The position numbers were made by a program, and so were the translations under genes. Of a stretch of 64,000 nt of DNA, positions 1 to 8,734 are shown piece by piece (position 1 is the first letter of the stretch; each line of letters opens with the position of its first letter). The notes beneath the pieces are model-generated. The model saw only the letters and a program-made list of their open reading frames with translations, was not told the DNA's origin and did not search any database. Source of the stretch: Bradyrhizobium sp. ISRA464 (GTDB taxonomy: Bacteria > Pseudomonadota > Alphaproteobacteria > Rhizobiales > Xanthobacteraceae); contig NZ_CP094526.1 of the NCBI RefSeq assembly GCF_029910095.1, forward strand, positions 2,604,001 through 2,668,000. The letters run 5' to 3'.

Positions 1-100
1 CGGTGCTGGTGGCTGATATCAGCAGGCTGGATCGGTAGCGGAACCGCCCCAAGACGCGCGTCCTGCGCTCGCAAGCAGGCGCATCACGACGCAAACCCGC

Positions 101-844
101 CTATGTGCTTGCGCCGGGCCGAAGTGCGTCATCGGTCTGCGCGGTGGTCTGAAGCCAACAGCTGAAGACCTGCTCGGCCTGTACGGCGACTGTCCTGGCG
201 AGCGCCTGCGTCGTGGCGCGCAGCGCCGGAATCGAGATGTTTGCGGCCGACAGTTCGACGGCATGCCCGACATACCATTCCTCGAGCTGCCGCGGATCGG
301 CCTCGAGATGGAATTGCAGTGCGAGCGCGTTGCGGCGATAGGCAAACGCCTGGTTCGCGTAATTGGCGTTCGATGCCAGCCGTACGGCGTCCTCAGGCAG
401 ATCGAAGGTGTCGCCATGCCAATGCAGCACCTTGGGGTCGGTTCCCAGCTTGTTGAGGCAGGATGACGCGCCCTCACGCGTCAGATCGATCGTTCCCCAG
501 CCGATTTCTTTGACGTCGCCGGGGAAGACGCGACCGCCCAGCGCCTGCGCCATCAACTGGGCGCCGAGGCAGATGCCGAGCGTCGGCAGGTCGCGGCGCA
601 GCCGGTGCTCCAGCAGCGCGATCTCGGTGGCGAGGAACGGATATTTGTCGGTCTCATAGACCCCGATCGGGCCGCCCAGCACGATCAGCAGATCGGCATC
701 CCTGATCGCGCGATCGGTGAGGTCGTCGACCGGCGCATCGCAGAACGACACGCTCCAGCCCGCACGCTCCATGATCGGGGCGAGCAGTCCCAGATCCTCG
801 AACGCCACGTGGCGGATGGCGATGGCGGAGCGGCGTGGTCGCAT
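101..844 (-). CDS. Class I glutamine amidotransferase (GMP-synthase-like)
   Basis: A 247-residue stand-alone class I glutamine amidotransferase, the family that releases ammonia from glutamine. The nucleophile elbow GICLGAQ places the catalytic cysteine at C92, and LQFHLEAD supplies the His/Glu pair H179 and E181. An oxyanion-strand motif (VLGGPIGVYE) sits near residues 55-64. The ORF is open further upstream, but ATG 844 is chosen because the fold begins directly after it and AAAGGA lies a suitable distance upstream. No synthetase partner is nearby. Such free-standing members are often named GMP synthase-like or gamma-glutamyl hydrolases of polyamine or amino-acid metabolism; the substrate here is unknown. 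Family assignment is firm, role is not. Confidence 0.88.
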   Translation of the reverse strand: MRPRRSAIAIRHVAFEDLGLLAPIMERAGWSVSFCDAPVDDLTDRAIRDADLLIVLGGPIGVYETDKYPFLATEIALLEHRLRRDLPTLGICLGAQLMAQALGGRVFPGDVKEIGWGTIDLTREGASSCLNKLGTDPKVLHWHGDTFDLPEDAVRLASNANYANQAFAYRRNALALQFHLEADPRQLEEWYVGHAVELSAANISIPALRATTQALARTVAVQAEQVFSCWLQTTAQTDDALRPGAST

Positions 845-1053
845 CTGATGTCCAGTCCTTTCGTTATATAATCTGAAATATAGCGTAGCGGATTGCGGCG
901 AGTCCAGCCGCCGGGAGCGTAACTGATCGGCGCGCGGAATGCATCGACTGGCGTGATCGTGCCCCTTGCTTTCGCGGGAGCTGCGACGTGGCGACATCAT
1001 TTGCCTGTATGGTCTATGGTTGACGCGCAGTTCCATGGAGCGACGAGGCGATC

Positions 1054-1893
1054 GTGCAGACAAGATCATTCGGCAAAGGCGGCCCGCAGGTTTCGGCGAT
1101 CGGGCAGGGCACCTGGTATCTCGATCACGGTGACCGCAAGGCGGCCGTCGCCGCGCTGAAGCGCGGCATCGACGCCGGCATGACTCATATCGACACCGCG
1201 GAGATGTATGGCGACGCCGAGCTTGTGATCGCGGATGCCATTGCCGGCCGGCGCGACGAGCTGTTTCTGGTGTCCAAGGTGCTGCCGAGCAACGCCTCGC
1301 GGCGCGGCACGATCACCGCCTGCGAGCGCTCGCTGAAGCGGCTGAAGACCGATCGGCTCGACTGCTATCTGCTGCACTGGCGCGGATCCTATCCGCTTGC
1401 CGACACGGTTGCGGCCTTCGACGATCTGATCGCGGCCGGCAAGATCCGTTCCTGGGGCGTCAGCAATTTCGACGCCGACGATCTCGACGAGCTGCTCGAT
1501 GTCGCGGGCGAAGGCAGGATCGCCTGCAATCAGGTGCTCTATCATCTGCAGGAGCGCGCGATCGAGCATGCCGTGATCCCGTGGTGCGCGCAGCATGCCG
1601 TCGCCGTGGTCGCCTACTCGCCGTTCGGCCACGACGATTTCCCCTCGCCATCCAGCAAGGGCGGTGCGGTGCTGCAATCGATCGCGCAGGCGCACAAGGC
1701 GACCGCGCGCCAGGTCGCGCTGAGCTTCCTCACCCGCAATCCATCGGTGCTTGCGATTCCGAAGGCGTCGAGCGCGGACCACGCGGCCGAGAATGCCGCA
1801 GCCGGAGACCTGAAGCTCAGCGACAGCGAGATCGCGGCGCTCGACAAGGCGTTTCCGCGCGGGCCGAAGCCGCGTTCACTGCCGATGCTGTAG
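1054..1893 (+). CDS. Aldo/keto reductase
   Basis: A 279-residue cytoplasmic NAD(P)H-dependent aldo/keto reductase with a (beta/alpha)8 barrel. The catalytic tetrad is complete: D47 and Y52 in DTAEMYG, K75 in LVSKV and H108 in LLHW. GVSNF (residues 135-139) and the C-terminal cofactor-loop motif AIPKAS are also present. The start is GTG 1054; no upstream start gives a better family fit. It is divergent from the glutamine amidotransferase and followed by an intergenic repeat. The closest described relatives are 2,5-diketo-gluconate-reductase-type enzymes of about 275-280 residues. The true carbonyl substrate cannot be read from the sequence. Confidence 0.93.
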   Translation: MQTRSFGKGGPQVSAIGQGTWYLDHGDRKAAVAALKRGIDAGMTHIDTAEMYGDAELVIADAIAGRRDELFLVSKVLPSNASRRGTITACERSLKRLKTDRLDCYLLHWRGSYPLADTVAAFDDLIAAGKIRSWGVSNFDADDLDELLDVAGEGRIACNQVLYHLQERAIEHAVIPWCAQHAVAVVAYSPFGHDDFPSPSSKGGAVLQSIAQAHKATARQVALSFLTRNPSVLAIPKASSADHAAENAAAGDLKLSDSEIAALDKAFPRGPKPRSLPML

Positions 1894-1937
1894 AGCGTGA
1901 GATTGCGTTGAGCTGTCTCCGCAATGCCGCTGTGAAA

Positions 1938-2059
1938 CCTCTCCGATAGGGGAGAGGTCGCGCCGAAGGCGCGGGTGAGGGGTAGCGCCCTATCGTGGGA
2001 CCTGAACCCCCTCACCCGATTTGCCGCGCAAATCACCTCTCCCCGTTGGGGAGAGGTGA
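1938..2059. repeat. Palindromic intergenic repeat family R1, copy 1
   Basis: Fills most of the 383-base gap between the aldo/keto reductase and the EamA transporter. Two half-units face each other: a left arm resembling CCTCTCC..GGGGAGAGG and an inverted right arm ending CCCCGTTGGGGAGAGGTG. Each half has its own small hairpin, GCGCC-gaa-GGCGC on the left and GATTTGC-cgc-GCAAATC at 2018-2034 on the right. The remaining gap (2060-2276) shows no feature I can support. Other R1 copies are at 7443, 8589, 38775 and 61947. Confidence 0.85.
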
Positions 2060-2276
2060 GCAGAAGCTGCAGTCGCGTTGCTTCAATGCGAATGCGAGGC
2101 CTCGGCGCGCACACAGTTCTTAACAAACTGTTTCAGTCGCGCTTGCGTGTTGCCCGTGACAGGCCGCCGCGCACGCTGGCGCATATCCGAGTCCCGTTTT
2201 CGGGCATTGTCCTTGCGGCGGAATTGGCGTTTTCTGGCCATCAGCAGATTCGCTTTATTTTGTCTTCGAGATTGCC

Positions 2277-3266
2277 GTGACGCCGCCCCCCGCCGCAGCC
2301 GCCAGGCTGGACAGCGCCCTTCTGCCATTGCCTGAAAAGAAGTCCGCCGCGCCGAAGGCGCCGGCGCGCACGGACCGGCCGTTTAGGGGCATCGCGCTGA
2401 TCCTGCTGTCGACGGTGTTTCTGGGCACCTCCGACGTCACCGCGAAATATCTGTCGTCGACGCTGCCCGCGATCGAGATCGCCTGGATCCGCTTTCTGGT
2501 GTTCGCGCTGATCATGTCGCCGGCGATGCTGCCGGGCACGCCGCTGTTTGCGATGCAGAGCCGCCGTCCCGGGTTGCATGCGCTGCGCGGTGCGGCGCTG
2601 CTTGGTTCCTCGCTGATCTTCATCACAGGGCTGGGCTTTCTGCCGATCGCGGAGGCGTCAGCCACGAGCTTCGTCTCGCCGCTGTTCGTCACCGCGCTGT
2701 CGATCGCCTTCCTCGGCGAGAAGGTCGGCCTGCGCCGCTGGATCGCAACCGCGGTCGGTCTGGTCGGCGTGTTCATCATCCTGCGGCCCGGCACCAGCGC
2801 GTTCCATCCGGCGGCGTTCTTCCCGATCGTCTCGGCGCTGGCGTGGGCGGTCACGCTGATCATGACGCGGATGATGAGCGGCGGCGAACGCTCCGTCACC
2901 ATCATGGCCTATTCGGCAATCGTCGGAGTTGCCATCGTCAGCGCGCTGGTGCCGTTCGTCTGGGTCACGCCGACCTGGCACGACATCATGTTCGGCATCC
3001 TGATCGGGGTGGCCTCCACCGCGGGGCAGTGGATCGTGGTGCTGGCGTTCCGGTACGGCGACGCCTCGGTGCTCGCGCCGTTCTCCTACACGCAATTGCT
3101 GTGGGTCAGCATCCTCGGCTTCCTGATCTTCGGTGAAGTGCCCGACGGCTGGACCATCGTCGGCGCCGCCTTCATCGTCGCCTCCGGCCTCTACACTGCG
3201 CATCGCGAGCGCGTCCGCCGCTCGCAATTGCTCGCCGTCGCGGGCGAGCCGTCGCCAAACGCCTGA
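2277..3266 (+). CDS. EamA/DMT-family membrane transporter
   Basis: A 329-residue inner-membrane protein of the drug/metabolite transporter superfamily. It has a proline/alanine-rich cytoplasmic N-terminus of about 35 residues and then roughly ten hydrophobic segments arranged as two EamA repeats (about residues 37-170 and 180-310). Motif-like stretches such as FLGEK near the end of the first repeat and IFGEVPDGW in the second match the duplicated family signature. The start is GTG 2277; a later start would remove only the polar tail. Family members export amino acids, purines or metabolites; the substrate is not predictable here. No co-directional partner is close enough to imply an operon. 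Confidence 0.88.
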   Translation: MTPPPAAAARLDSALLPLPEKKSAAPKAPARTDRPFRGIALILLSTVFLGTSDVTAKYLSSTLPAIEIAWIRFLVFALIMSPAMLPGTPLFAMQSRRPGLHALRGAALLGSSLIFITGLGFLPIAEASATSFVSPLFVTALSIAFLGEKVGLRRWIATAVGLVGVFIILRPGTSAFHPAAFFPIVSALAWAVTLIMTRMMSGGERSVTIMAYSAIVGVAIVSALVPFVWVTPTWHDIMFGILIGVASTAGQWIVVLAFRYGDASVLAPFSYTQLLWVSILGFLIFGEVPDGWTIVGAAFIVASGLYTAHRERVRRSQLLAVAGEPSPNA

Positions 3267-3325
3267 CCGCCACAGTGTGCCGGGCACGAATCCCGGCAAC
3301 GGCGCGGTGCGTAGTGATCCTCGGT

Positions 3326-3448
3326 CGCGTTTTCGAGCGAAAAGCCTGTCGCGAACTTGATCCGGAATGGCGACCGGCTGACGGGAAGAAACGCCTCAAC
3401 GCAAGAATCGGGAGCTTCGGTTCTGATTCAATCAGAACCGATAGGCTC
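3326..3448. repeat. Dispersed repeat family R5, copy 1
   Basis: Matches two other segments of the window (31390-31485, 49142-49245). Shared blocks are a CGTTTTCGAGCGAA-like arm, a GAAGAAA(A)CGC block and a TTCGGTTCTGATTCAATC-like block, followed by AGAACCGA. The copy ends about 30 bases before the alcohol dehydrogenase start. This family is common in rhizobial intergenic DNA; no function is known to me. Confidence 0.7.
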
Positions 3449-3480
3449 TATAGGTGGGAAAAGCCCACATGGGAGGAATC

Positions 3481-4563
3481 ATGCGCGCAGCCATCTTCAG
3501 GAACGGTGAGATCGTCGTCGACACCTTGCCCGAGCCGAAGCCGGGCGCCGGCCAGGTGCTGGTCAAATCGCTTGCCTGCGGCATCTGCGGTTCCGATCTG
3601 CACGCGCGCAAGCATGCCCACCGCATGGTGGAGCTGACGAAATTCTTTCCCGGCCGCCAGCCGATGGACCTCTCCCGCGACGTCGTGTTCGGCCACGAGT
3701 TCTGCTGTGAGATCCTGGATTACGGGGCCGACACCACGCGCAAGCTGAAGCCCGGGACGAAAGTGTGCTCCGTGCCGGCGCTGCTCACGCCAGAGGGCCC
3801 GCGGGGCGTCGGCTATTCCAACGAGAATGTCGGCGGCTATGCCGAGCAGATGCTGCTCAGCGAGGCGCTGCTGCTTGAAGTGCCGAACGGGCTCGCCGCC
3901 GAACATGCCGCGCTGACCGAGCCGCTTGCGGTCGGCGTGCATGCGGTGGCGAAGGCCGACATTCGCGGCGGCGAGGTGCCGCTGGTGATCGGTTGCGGCC
4001 CGGTGGGGCTCGCGGTGATCGCGGCGCTAAAGATCAAGGGTCTCGGTCCGATCGTCGCCGCCGACTACTCGCCCGCGCGGCGCCGGCTCGCGGAAAAGAT
4101 GGGCGCCGACGTCGTCGTCGATCCTGCGAAGACGCAGCCCTATGCGAGCTGGGCCGAGCATGCCCAGATGACGGCGGAGGAGAAGGCCGCGCGGCCGCCC
4201 CTGCAGGCGATGCTGCCGGCGCTGAAGCCCGCGCTGATCTTCGAATGCGTCGGTGTGCCCGGTGTGTTGCAGCAAGTGTTCGAAGGCGCGCCGCGCGATG
4301 CCCGCATTATCGTGGTCGGCGTCTGCATGGAGACCGACCGCTCCGAGCCGATGCTCGGCATCCTGAAGGAGCTCAACGTCCAGTATGTGCTTGGTTACAC
4401 GCCGGAGGAGTTCGCCTTTTCGCTGCGTTTGATCGCGGAAGGGCAGGTCGATGCCGCCTCGCTGGTAACCGGCTGCGTCGGCATCGATGGTGTGGCGCAG
4501 GCCTTTGCCGATCTCGCCAATCCAGAAGCGCACACCAAGATCCTGGTCGAGCCCTGGCGTTAG
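3481..4563 (+). CDS. Zinc-dependent alcohol dehydrogenase (MDR family)
   Basis: A 360-residue medium-chain dehydrogenase/reductase. The GroES-like N-terminal half carries the catalytic zinc set: C36 in ACGICGSD, H72-E73 in FGHE, and E147 in TEPLAVG. The Rossmann half begins with GCGPVGL (171-177). The structural-zinc lobe that normally holds four closely spaced cysteines is missing; only C96 lies in that region, so this is probably a one-zinc enzyme. GGAGG at about 3470-3475 fixes ATG 3481 over the in-frame start nine codons upstream. The SDR gene begins 80 bases downstream on the same strand, so the two may be co-transcribed. Oxidation of a polyol or alcohol is likely; the substrate is unknown. 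Confidence 0.92.
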   Translation: MRAAIFRNGEIVVDTLPEPKPGAGQVLVKSLACGICGSDLHARKHAHRMVELTKFFPGRQPMDLSRDVVFGHEFCCEILDYGADTTRKLKPGTKVCSVPALLTPEGPRGVGYSNENVGGYAEQMLLSEALLLEVPNGLAAEHAALTEPLAVGVHAVAKADIRGGEVPLVIGCGPVGLAVIAALKIKGLGPIVAADYSPARRRLAEKMGADVVVDPAKTQPYASWAEHAQMTAEEKAARPPLQAMLPALKPALIFECVGVPGVLQQVFEGAPRDARIIVVGVCMETDRSEPMLGILKELNVQYVLGYTPEEFAFSLRLIAEGQVDAASLVTGCVGIDGVAQAFADLANPEAHTKILVEPWR

Positions 4564-4643
4564 ACCTTTCGGCGATGCGCGTGCCGATTTGCATTTCGTG
4601 ACACCGAACCTATAGTTCGCTGTCCTCGAAAGCGCAGCGGTTC

Positions 4644-5402
4644 ATGCGGGTTTCAATCATCACGGGAGGCGGCTCGGGCATTGGTGCTGCGATTGCGCGC
4701 CGTCTTGCCGGCCCCGATCAATGCCTGATGCTGCACGGGCAGGGCGCCGAGGCGGCCGGGCGCGAACGGCTGAATTCGGTCGCCGAGACGTGCCGGCGCG
4801 CCGGTGCAAAGGTCACTGTCCGCGGCGGTGATCTTGCCAAGGCCGGGACGGGCGCCGAATTCGTCAATGCGGCGCGCGCGGAATTCGGGCCGATCGATAC
4901 GATCGTGCACGCGGCGGGATTTGCCGACCGGCGCGATTTCGCCAGCCTGCCGCGCGAATCGCTGGAGCGGGCCTTCGCGGTGATGGCTGCGGCATTCCAT
5001 GAAATGGCGGCCGCCGCGCTGCCGGATCTCGTGCGCAGCGCAGGCGGGCGGGTCGTCGCGGTCTCGAGTTTCGGGGCGCATCGCTTCGTGCCCGGCGGCA
5101 CCTTTCCCGGATCGGCCGCGGCCAAGGCCGCGCTCGAAGTGCTGGTGAAGTCGCTGGCGATCGAGCTCGCCGCCTCGGGCGCCACCGCCAACGCCGTGGT
5201 GCCCGGCTATACGCAGAAGGATCCCGGCCTGGTCGGAGCGCTGGATCCTGCGGCCTGGGAACGCGTGGCGAAAGCCAATCCGATGCAGCGGCTGGGGCAG
5301 CCCGACGAGGTCGCAGCCGTGGTCGCGTTCCTGTTGTCGCCGGAGGCGGGACATGTCACCGGCGCTATGCTGCCGGTCGATGGCGGCCTGACCTTGATGT
5401 GA
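4644..5402 (+). CDS. SDR-family oxidoreductase lacking the catalytic Tyr
   Basis: A 252-residue classical-length short-chain dehydrogenase fold. It has the cofactor glycine motif TGGGSGIG (residues 8-15), a NAG-like HAAG, a serine-bearing strand VAVSSFG and a C-terminal GHVTG..LPVDGG. The usual YxxxK is altered: K161 is present but the residue four before it is S157 (codon TCG at 5112-5114), and no tyrosine lies nearby. The protein may therefore be catalytically changed or regulatory. It is followed after four bases by the DadA-like gene, so the two are almost certainly co-transcribed. Family is certain; activity is doubtful. Confidence 0.87.
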   Translation: MRVSIITGGGSGIGAAIARRLAGPDQCLMLHGQGAEAAGRERLNSVAETCRRAGAKVTVRGGDLAKAGTGAEFVNAARAEFGPIDTIVHAAGFADRRDFASLPRESLERAFAVMAAAFHEMAAAALPDLVRSAGGRVVAVSSFGAHRFVPGGTFPGSAAAKAALEVLVKSLAIELAASGATANAVVPGYTQKDPGLVGALDPAAWERVAKANPMQRLGQPDEVAAVVAFLLSPEAGHVTGAMLPVDGGLTLM

Positions 5403-5406
5403 TGGC

Positions 5407-6666
5407 ATGACGGAGGACGCCCCGGGACAACAGGTTGATGTCGCCGTGCTTGGCGCCGGCATGGTCGGCATCTCCGCGGGCCTCGCGGCGCGGCAGCGCG
5501 GACTGTCGGTCATCGTCGTCGACCGCCGCGAGCCCGGCAGCGAAACCTCTTACGGCAACGCCGGGATTCTCTCGTCGGGCTCGATCTTCCCGCTCAACAC
5601 GCCCGCGCTCTGGAAGAACCTGCCGAAATACCTGACCAACCAGCATCCGGCGCTGCGCTGGAATATTCCCTGGGCCATTGCCAATGCCGGCTGGATGATG
5701 CGCTTCCTCGCCAGCACCGCGCCGTCGCAGACCAAGCCGCGCGCGGTCGCGCTGCGCGGGCTGATCGGGATGTCGCTGCAGCTGCATCGCGACTGGATCG
5801 TGCAGGCGGGCGCGGGGAGCCGCATTCGTGAGACCGGCTGGCTGAAGGCCTGGCGCGGCGATGGGCTCGCGAACGCCAGGGCGGAGCAGGCGGCGCTCGC
5901 CGAATACGGCATCAAGAGCGAGGTGCTGGATCGCCAGGCGATCTCCGCGCTCGAGCCCAACATCATTCCTGCCTACAGCGTCGGCCTCCTGCACACGCAG
6001 ACGGCATCGGTCGATTCGCCAGGTGCGGTGGTCAAGGATTACGCGAGGATGCTGGCGGGTGGCGGCGGCGTGATCCGGCAATCCCAGATCAGGCAGATCG
6101 CGTCGCAAGGCAACGGCTGGCGCGTGCAACTCGCGGACGGCGAGATCGCGGCGCGCCATGTCGTGGTCGCGCTCGGGCCGTGGTCGGCGGAGCTGTTGCG
6201 GCCACTCGGCTATCGCGTGCCGCTGGCATTCGAGCGCGGCTATCACCAGCATTTCGCGCCGAACCCGGCACGCAAATTGCTGCGGCCGATCCATGATGCG
6301 GACGGCAGCTTCGTGATGACGCCTATGGAGCAGGGCATTCGCGTGACCTGCGGCGTCGAACTGGCGGCGCGCGACGCGCCATCGAATTTCTCCCAGCTCG
6401 ACACGGTGGTGCCGCTGGCGCGCAGCGTGATCGAGTTCGGTGACGCCGTCGGCGAGCGCTGGCGCGGCGCGCGGCCGACGTTGCCCGACAGCCTGCCGAT
6501 GATCGGCCCGGCGCCGCGGCATCGCGGCCTCTGGCTCGCCTTCGGCAACCAGCACATCGGTTTCACGACGGGCCCCGGCACCGGCGCTGCGATCGCTGCG
6601 ATGATCGCAGGCAGTGCGCCGCCGTTCGATACACAGGCCTTTGCGCCGAGCCGCTATATCGCGTGA
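5407..6666 (+). CDS. FAD-dependent D-amino-acid dehydrogenase-like oxidoreductase (DadA family)
   Basis: A 419-residue DAO-superfamily flavoenzyme. The dinucleotide-binding motif VLGAGMVGISAG lies at about residues 14-25 with the ribose-binding acid in VVDRRE. The family stretch YGNAGILSSGS follows, and near the C-terminus the FAD pyrophosphate loop reads ARPTLPDSLPMIG. Such enzymes oxidise D-amino acids, hydroxyproline or opines to keto acids, usually at the inner membrane face. It starts four bases after the SDR stop and precedes an amino-acid ABC permease, which supports uptake and oxidation of an amino-acid-type substrate. A specific substrate cannot be assigned. Confidence 0.9.
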   Translation: MTEDAPGQQVDVAVLGAGMVGISAGLAARQRGLSVIVVDRREPGSETSYGNAGILSSGSIFPLNTPALWKNLPKYLTNQHPALRWNIPWAIANAGWMMRFLASTAPSQTKPRAVALRGLIGMSLQLHRDWIVQAGAGSRIRETGWLKAWRGDGLANARAEQAALAEYGIKSEVLDRQAISALEPNIIPAYSVGLLHTQTASVDSPGAVVKDYARMLAGGGGVIRQSQIRQIASQGNGWRVQLADGEIAARHVVVALGPWSAELLRPLGYRVPLAFERGYHQHFAPNPARKLLRPIHDADGSFVMTPMEQGIRVTCGVELAARDAPSNFSQLDTVVPLARSVIEFGDAVGERWRGARPTLPDSLPMIGPAPRHRGLWLAFGNQHIGFTTGPGTGAAIAAMIAGSAPPFDTQAFAPSRYIA

Positions 6667-6742
6667 CTCCCGCCGGTTCGCCTGCAATGCTGGAGCATCG
6701 GATGATCGACGGGCGCGGGACTCCCGGCAATCGAGGGGCAGG

Positions 6743-7411
6743 ATGAACTACGTTTGGGATTTCGGCATCCTTGCCAAATACAGCCATCTGTTCTGGCTCG
6801 GGCTTGGCTGGACCATCGCCTACACGCTCGGCACCATCATCCTGGGAACGCTGATCGGCCTGATCGTCGGCATGCTGCGCCTGCGGCGGATCCCGGTGAT
6901 CGACTGGCTCCTGATCGCCTATATCGAAGCGTTCCGCTGCACGCCGCTGCTGGTGCAGATCATCTGGTTCTATTACGCCTTTCCGGTCGTGATCGGCGTC
7001 AACATCCCGGCGCATGTCGCGGCGATGAGCGTGCTCTCGCTCTATGGCGGCGCGTTCTATGCCGAGATCGTGCGCGGCAGCATCGAGAGCGTGCCGGTCG
7101 GGCAGTGGGATGCGGCGAAGGCGCTCGGCTTCCGCGGCTGGCCGCTGATGCGGCTCGTGATCCTGCCGCAGGCGCTGAAGCCGATGATGGCGCCCTATGT
7201 CAACCAGTCGGTGACGCAGCTGAAGAACACCTCGCTGGTCTCGATCATCGCGGTGCCCGATCTCGTCTACAACGCGACCCTGATCAACGCCGACACCTAC
7301 CGGCCGCTCGAGGTCTACACGATCGTGGCGCTGATCTACTTCGCGATCCTGTTCCCCTCGACGCTGCTGGCACGGCGGCTGGAGCGCGGGCTGACCTATG
7401 ACAAGGTGTGA
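6743..7411 (+). CDS. Amino-acid ABC transporter permease (HisM/GlnP family)
   Basis: A 222-residue polar-amino-acid permease with about five membrane segments. The cytoplasmic EAA loop (about residues 130-150, GQWDAAKALGF..MRLVILPQA) contacts the ATPase. ATG 6743 is chosen because GAGGGGCAGG sits just upstream and the preceding in-frame residues are arginine-rich non-membrane sequence overlapping the oxidoreductase gene. It follows the DadA-like gene at 76 bases. The usual second permease and ATPase are not adjacent; the only likely partner is the binding protein on the opposite strand at 7595. Import of an amino acid or opine oxidised by the upstream enzyme is an inference. Confidence 0.92.
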   Translation: MNYVWDFGILAKYSHLFWLGLGWTIAYTLGTIILGTLIGLIVGMLRLRRIPVIDWLLIAYIEAFRCTPLLVQIIWFYYAFPVVIGVNIPAHVAAMSVLSLYGGAFYAEIVRGSIESVPVGQWDAAKALGFRGWPLMRLVILPQALKPMMAPYVNQSVTQLKNTSLVSIIAVPDLVYNATLINADTYRPLEVYTIVALIYFAILFPSTLLARRLERGLTYDKV

Positions 7412-7442
7412 GCGATCCTACAGAGTCGCCACATCGGTGGTT

Positions 7443-7573
7443 CACCTCTCCCGCTTGCGGGGGAGGTCGGATCGCATCGAAGGTGCGATCCGGGTGGGGG
7501 CTTTCCCCACACAAAGAGCGTCGCGCGCGGCGGCACCCCCACCCCGACCCTCCCCCGCAAGCGGGAGAGGGGG
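7443..7573. repeat. Palindromic repeat family R1, copy 2
   Basis: Occupies the gap between convergently transcribed permease and binding-protein genes. The outer arms are CTCTCCCGCTTGCGGG-like and CCCGCAAGCGGGAGAG. The variable core is GGATCGCA (7469-7476), a seven-base loop, then TGCGATCC (7484-7491). Placed between two converging stops, it could serve as a bidirectional terminator. Confidence 0.9.
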
Positions 7574-7594
7574 ATCACTTGCGGCAAGCCCACC

Positions 7595-8473
7595 TCAAAT
7601 ATTCAACTCGACCGGCACGTCCTCCGGCTTGACGCCGGCGAGGCCGAGGCCCTTGACGAACCATTCGCGCATCTGGCCGATGCCGCGGTTGTAGTCGATC
7701 CACACCGACAGGAAATCGCGCCAGCGCTTGTCGGGCTCGCGGCGCACCGCGGTGCCGCTCGCGATCGTCACCGAGGGCGACTGCAGGATCTTGTAGGTGC
7801 CGAGGTTCGGATTCTTGGCGATCGCGGTCAGGCCCAGCACCAGCGCGTTGACGACGCAATCGACGCGGCCGGACGACATCTCCAGCATCACCTCGTCGCG
7901 CGACTTCAGCGACTTGATGGTGGCGTTGGGGGCAAAGCGCCGGGCCACCGCCTCGTTGGCCGAGCCGACGTCGACGGCAATCTTGACCTCGGGCTTGTTG
8001 ATGTCGGCCCAGGTCTTGGCCTCCAGGCCCTTCTTCAGCATCGCGCCGAACGGATGTGGAAACACCAAATTGGTGAAATCGACCACCAGCGCGCGCTGCG
8101 GTGTCGGATTGAGCGCGAAGCCGAGATCGATCTTGTTGGCCTGCAAATCGAGGATCGAGTTGCCGTAGGTCGATTCGACATATTCCAGCTTGACGTCGAG
8201 CAGCTTGGCGAGGTCGTTCGCCATCTCGATCGAGAAGCCGGACCAGGTGCCGGTGGCGAGATCCTTGTTGAAGTAGGGCAGCTCGCCCGGCAGCACGGCG
8301 ATGCGCAGCACCTTGTTGGCTCTGATACGGTCGAGCGTGTTGTCGGCTTGGGTATCAGCCGAAGCCGGGGTTGCCAGCGCGGCCGCGAGCGCGGCGCCGC
8401 TGCCGATCCCGAGCGCATAGCGCAGCGCGTCGCGGCGGTCTTCGGAAATCTTCAGGTCGTCGGATTGAGTCAC
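7595..8473 (-). CDS. Amino-acid ABC transporter substrate-binding protein
   Basis: A 292-residue periplasmic binding protein of the polar amino-acid (SBP_bac_3) family. The N-terminus has a twin arginine (RRDALRYALG) before a hydrophobic stretch and an ASA-D type cleavage region near residue 40, so export by Tat is possible. The two-lobed fold shows VLRIAVLPGELPY at the start of lobe 1 and a typical IDLGFALNPTPQR stretch. GTG 8473 is preceded by AGGGAGG. It converges on the permease gene at 6743 and presumably serves the same transporter. No ATPase gene lies in between, which is unusual. The ligand is unknown. Confidence 0.9.
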   Translation of the reverse strand: MTQSDDLKISEDRRDALRYALGIGSGAALAAALATPASADTQADNTLDRIRANKVLRIAVLPGELPYFNKDLATGTWSGFSIEMANDLAKLLDVKLEYVESTYGNSILDLQANKIDLGFALNPTPQRALVVDFTNLVFPHPFGAMLKKGLEAKTWADINKPEVKIAVDVGSANEAVARRFAPNATIKSLKSRDEVMLEMSSGRVDCVVNALVLGLTAIAKNPNLGTYKILQSPSVTIASGTAVRREPDKRWRDFLSVWIDYNRGIGQMREWFVKGLGLAGVKPEDVPVELNI

Positions 8474-8588
8474 GTGGGCCTCCCTGCACCAAATCGGGGA
8501 AGCCTAGCGTCGGCCTATGGTTGCAGCAATAGTGCCCGCCTGCGCCATTAGTAGGCGAGGTGGCGTCATTGCCTATGTCTTGATCTTC

Positions 8589-8712
8589 ACCTCTCCCGCT
8601 TGCGGGGGAGGTCGCAACGCATCGATAGATGCGTTGCGGGTGGGGGCTCTCTCCACAGTACGACTCGCGGTGAGACCCCCACCCCAACCCTCCCCCGCAA
8701 GCGGGAGAGGGG
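8589..8712. repeat. Palindromic repeat family R1, copy 3
   Basis: Same outer arms as the copy at 7443. The variable core is a perfect ten-base stem, GCAACGCATC-gata-GATGCGTTGC at 8614-8637. It lies just downstream of the polyphosphate kinase stop and could act as its terminator. Confidence 0.9.
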
Positions 8713-8734
8713 GCGTAGGTTGCGTGTGGATAGA

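Noticed and set aside
1-100. Possible end of an upstream gene at the left edge
   Set aside because: No frame shows recognisable protein sequence; open stretches are short and compatible with chance.
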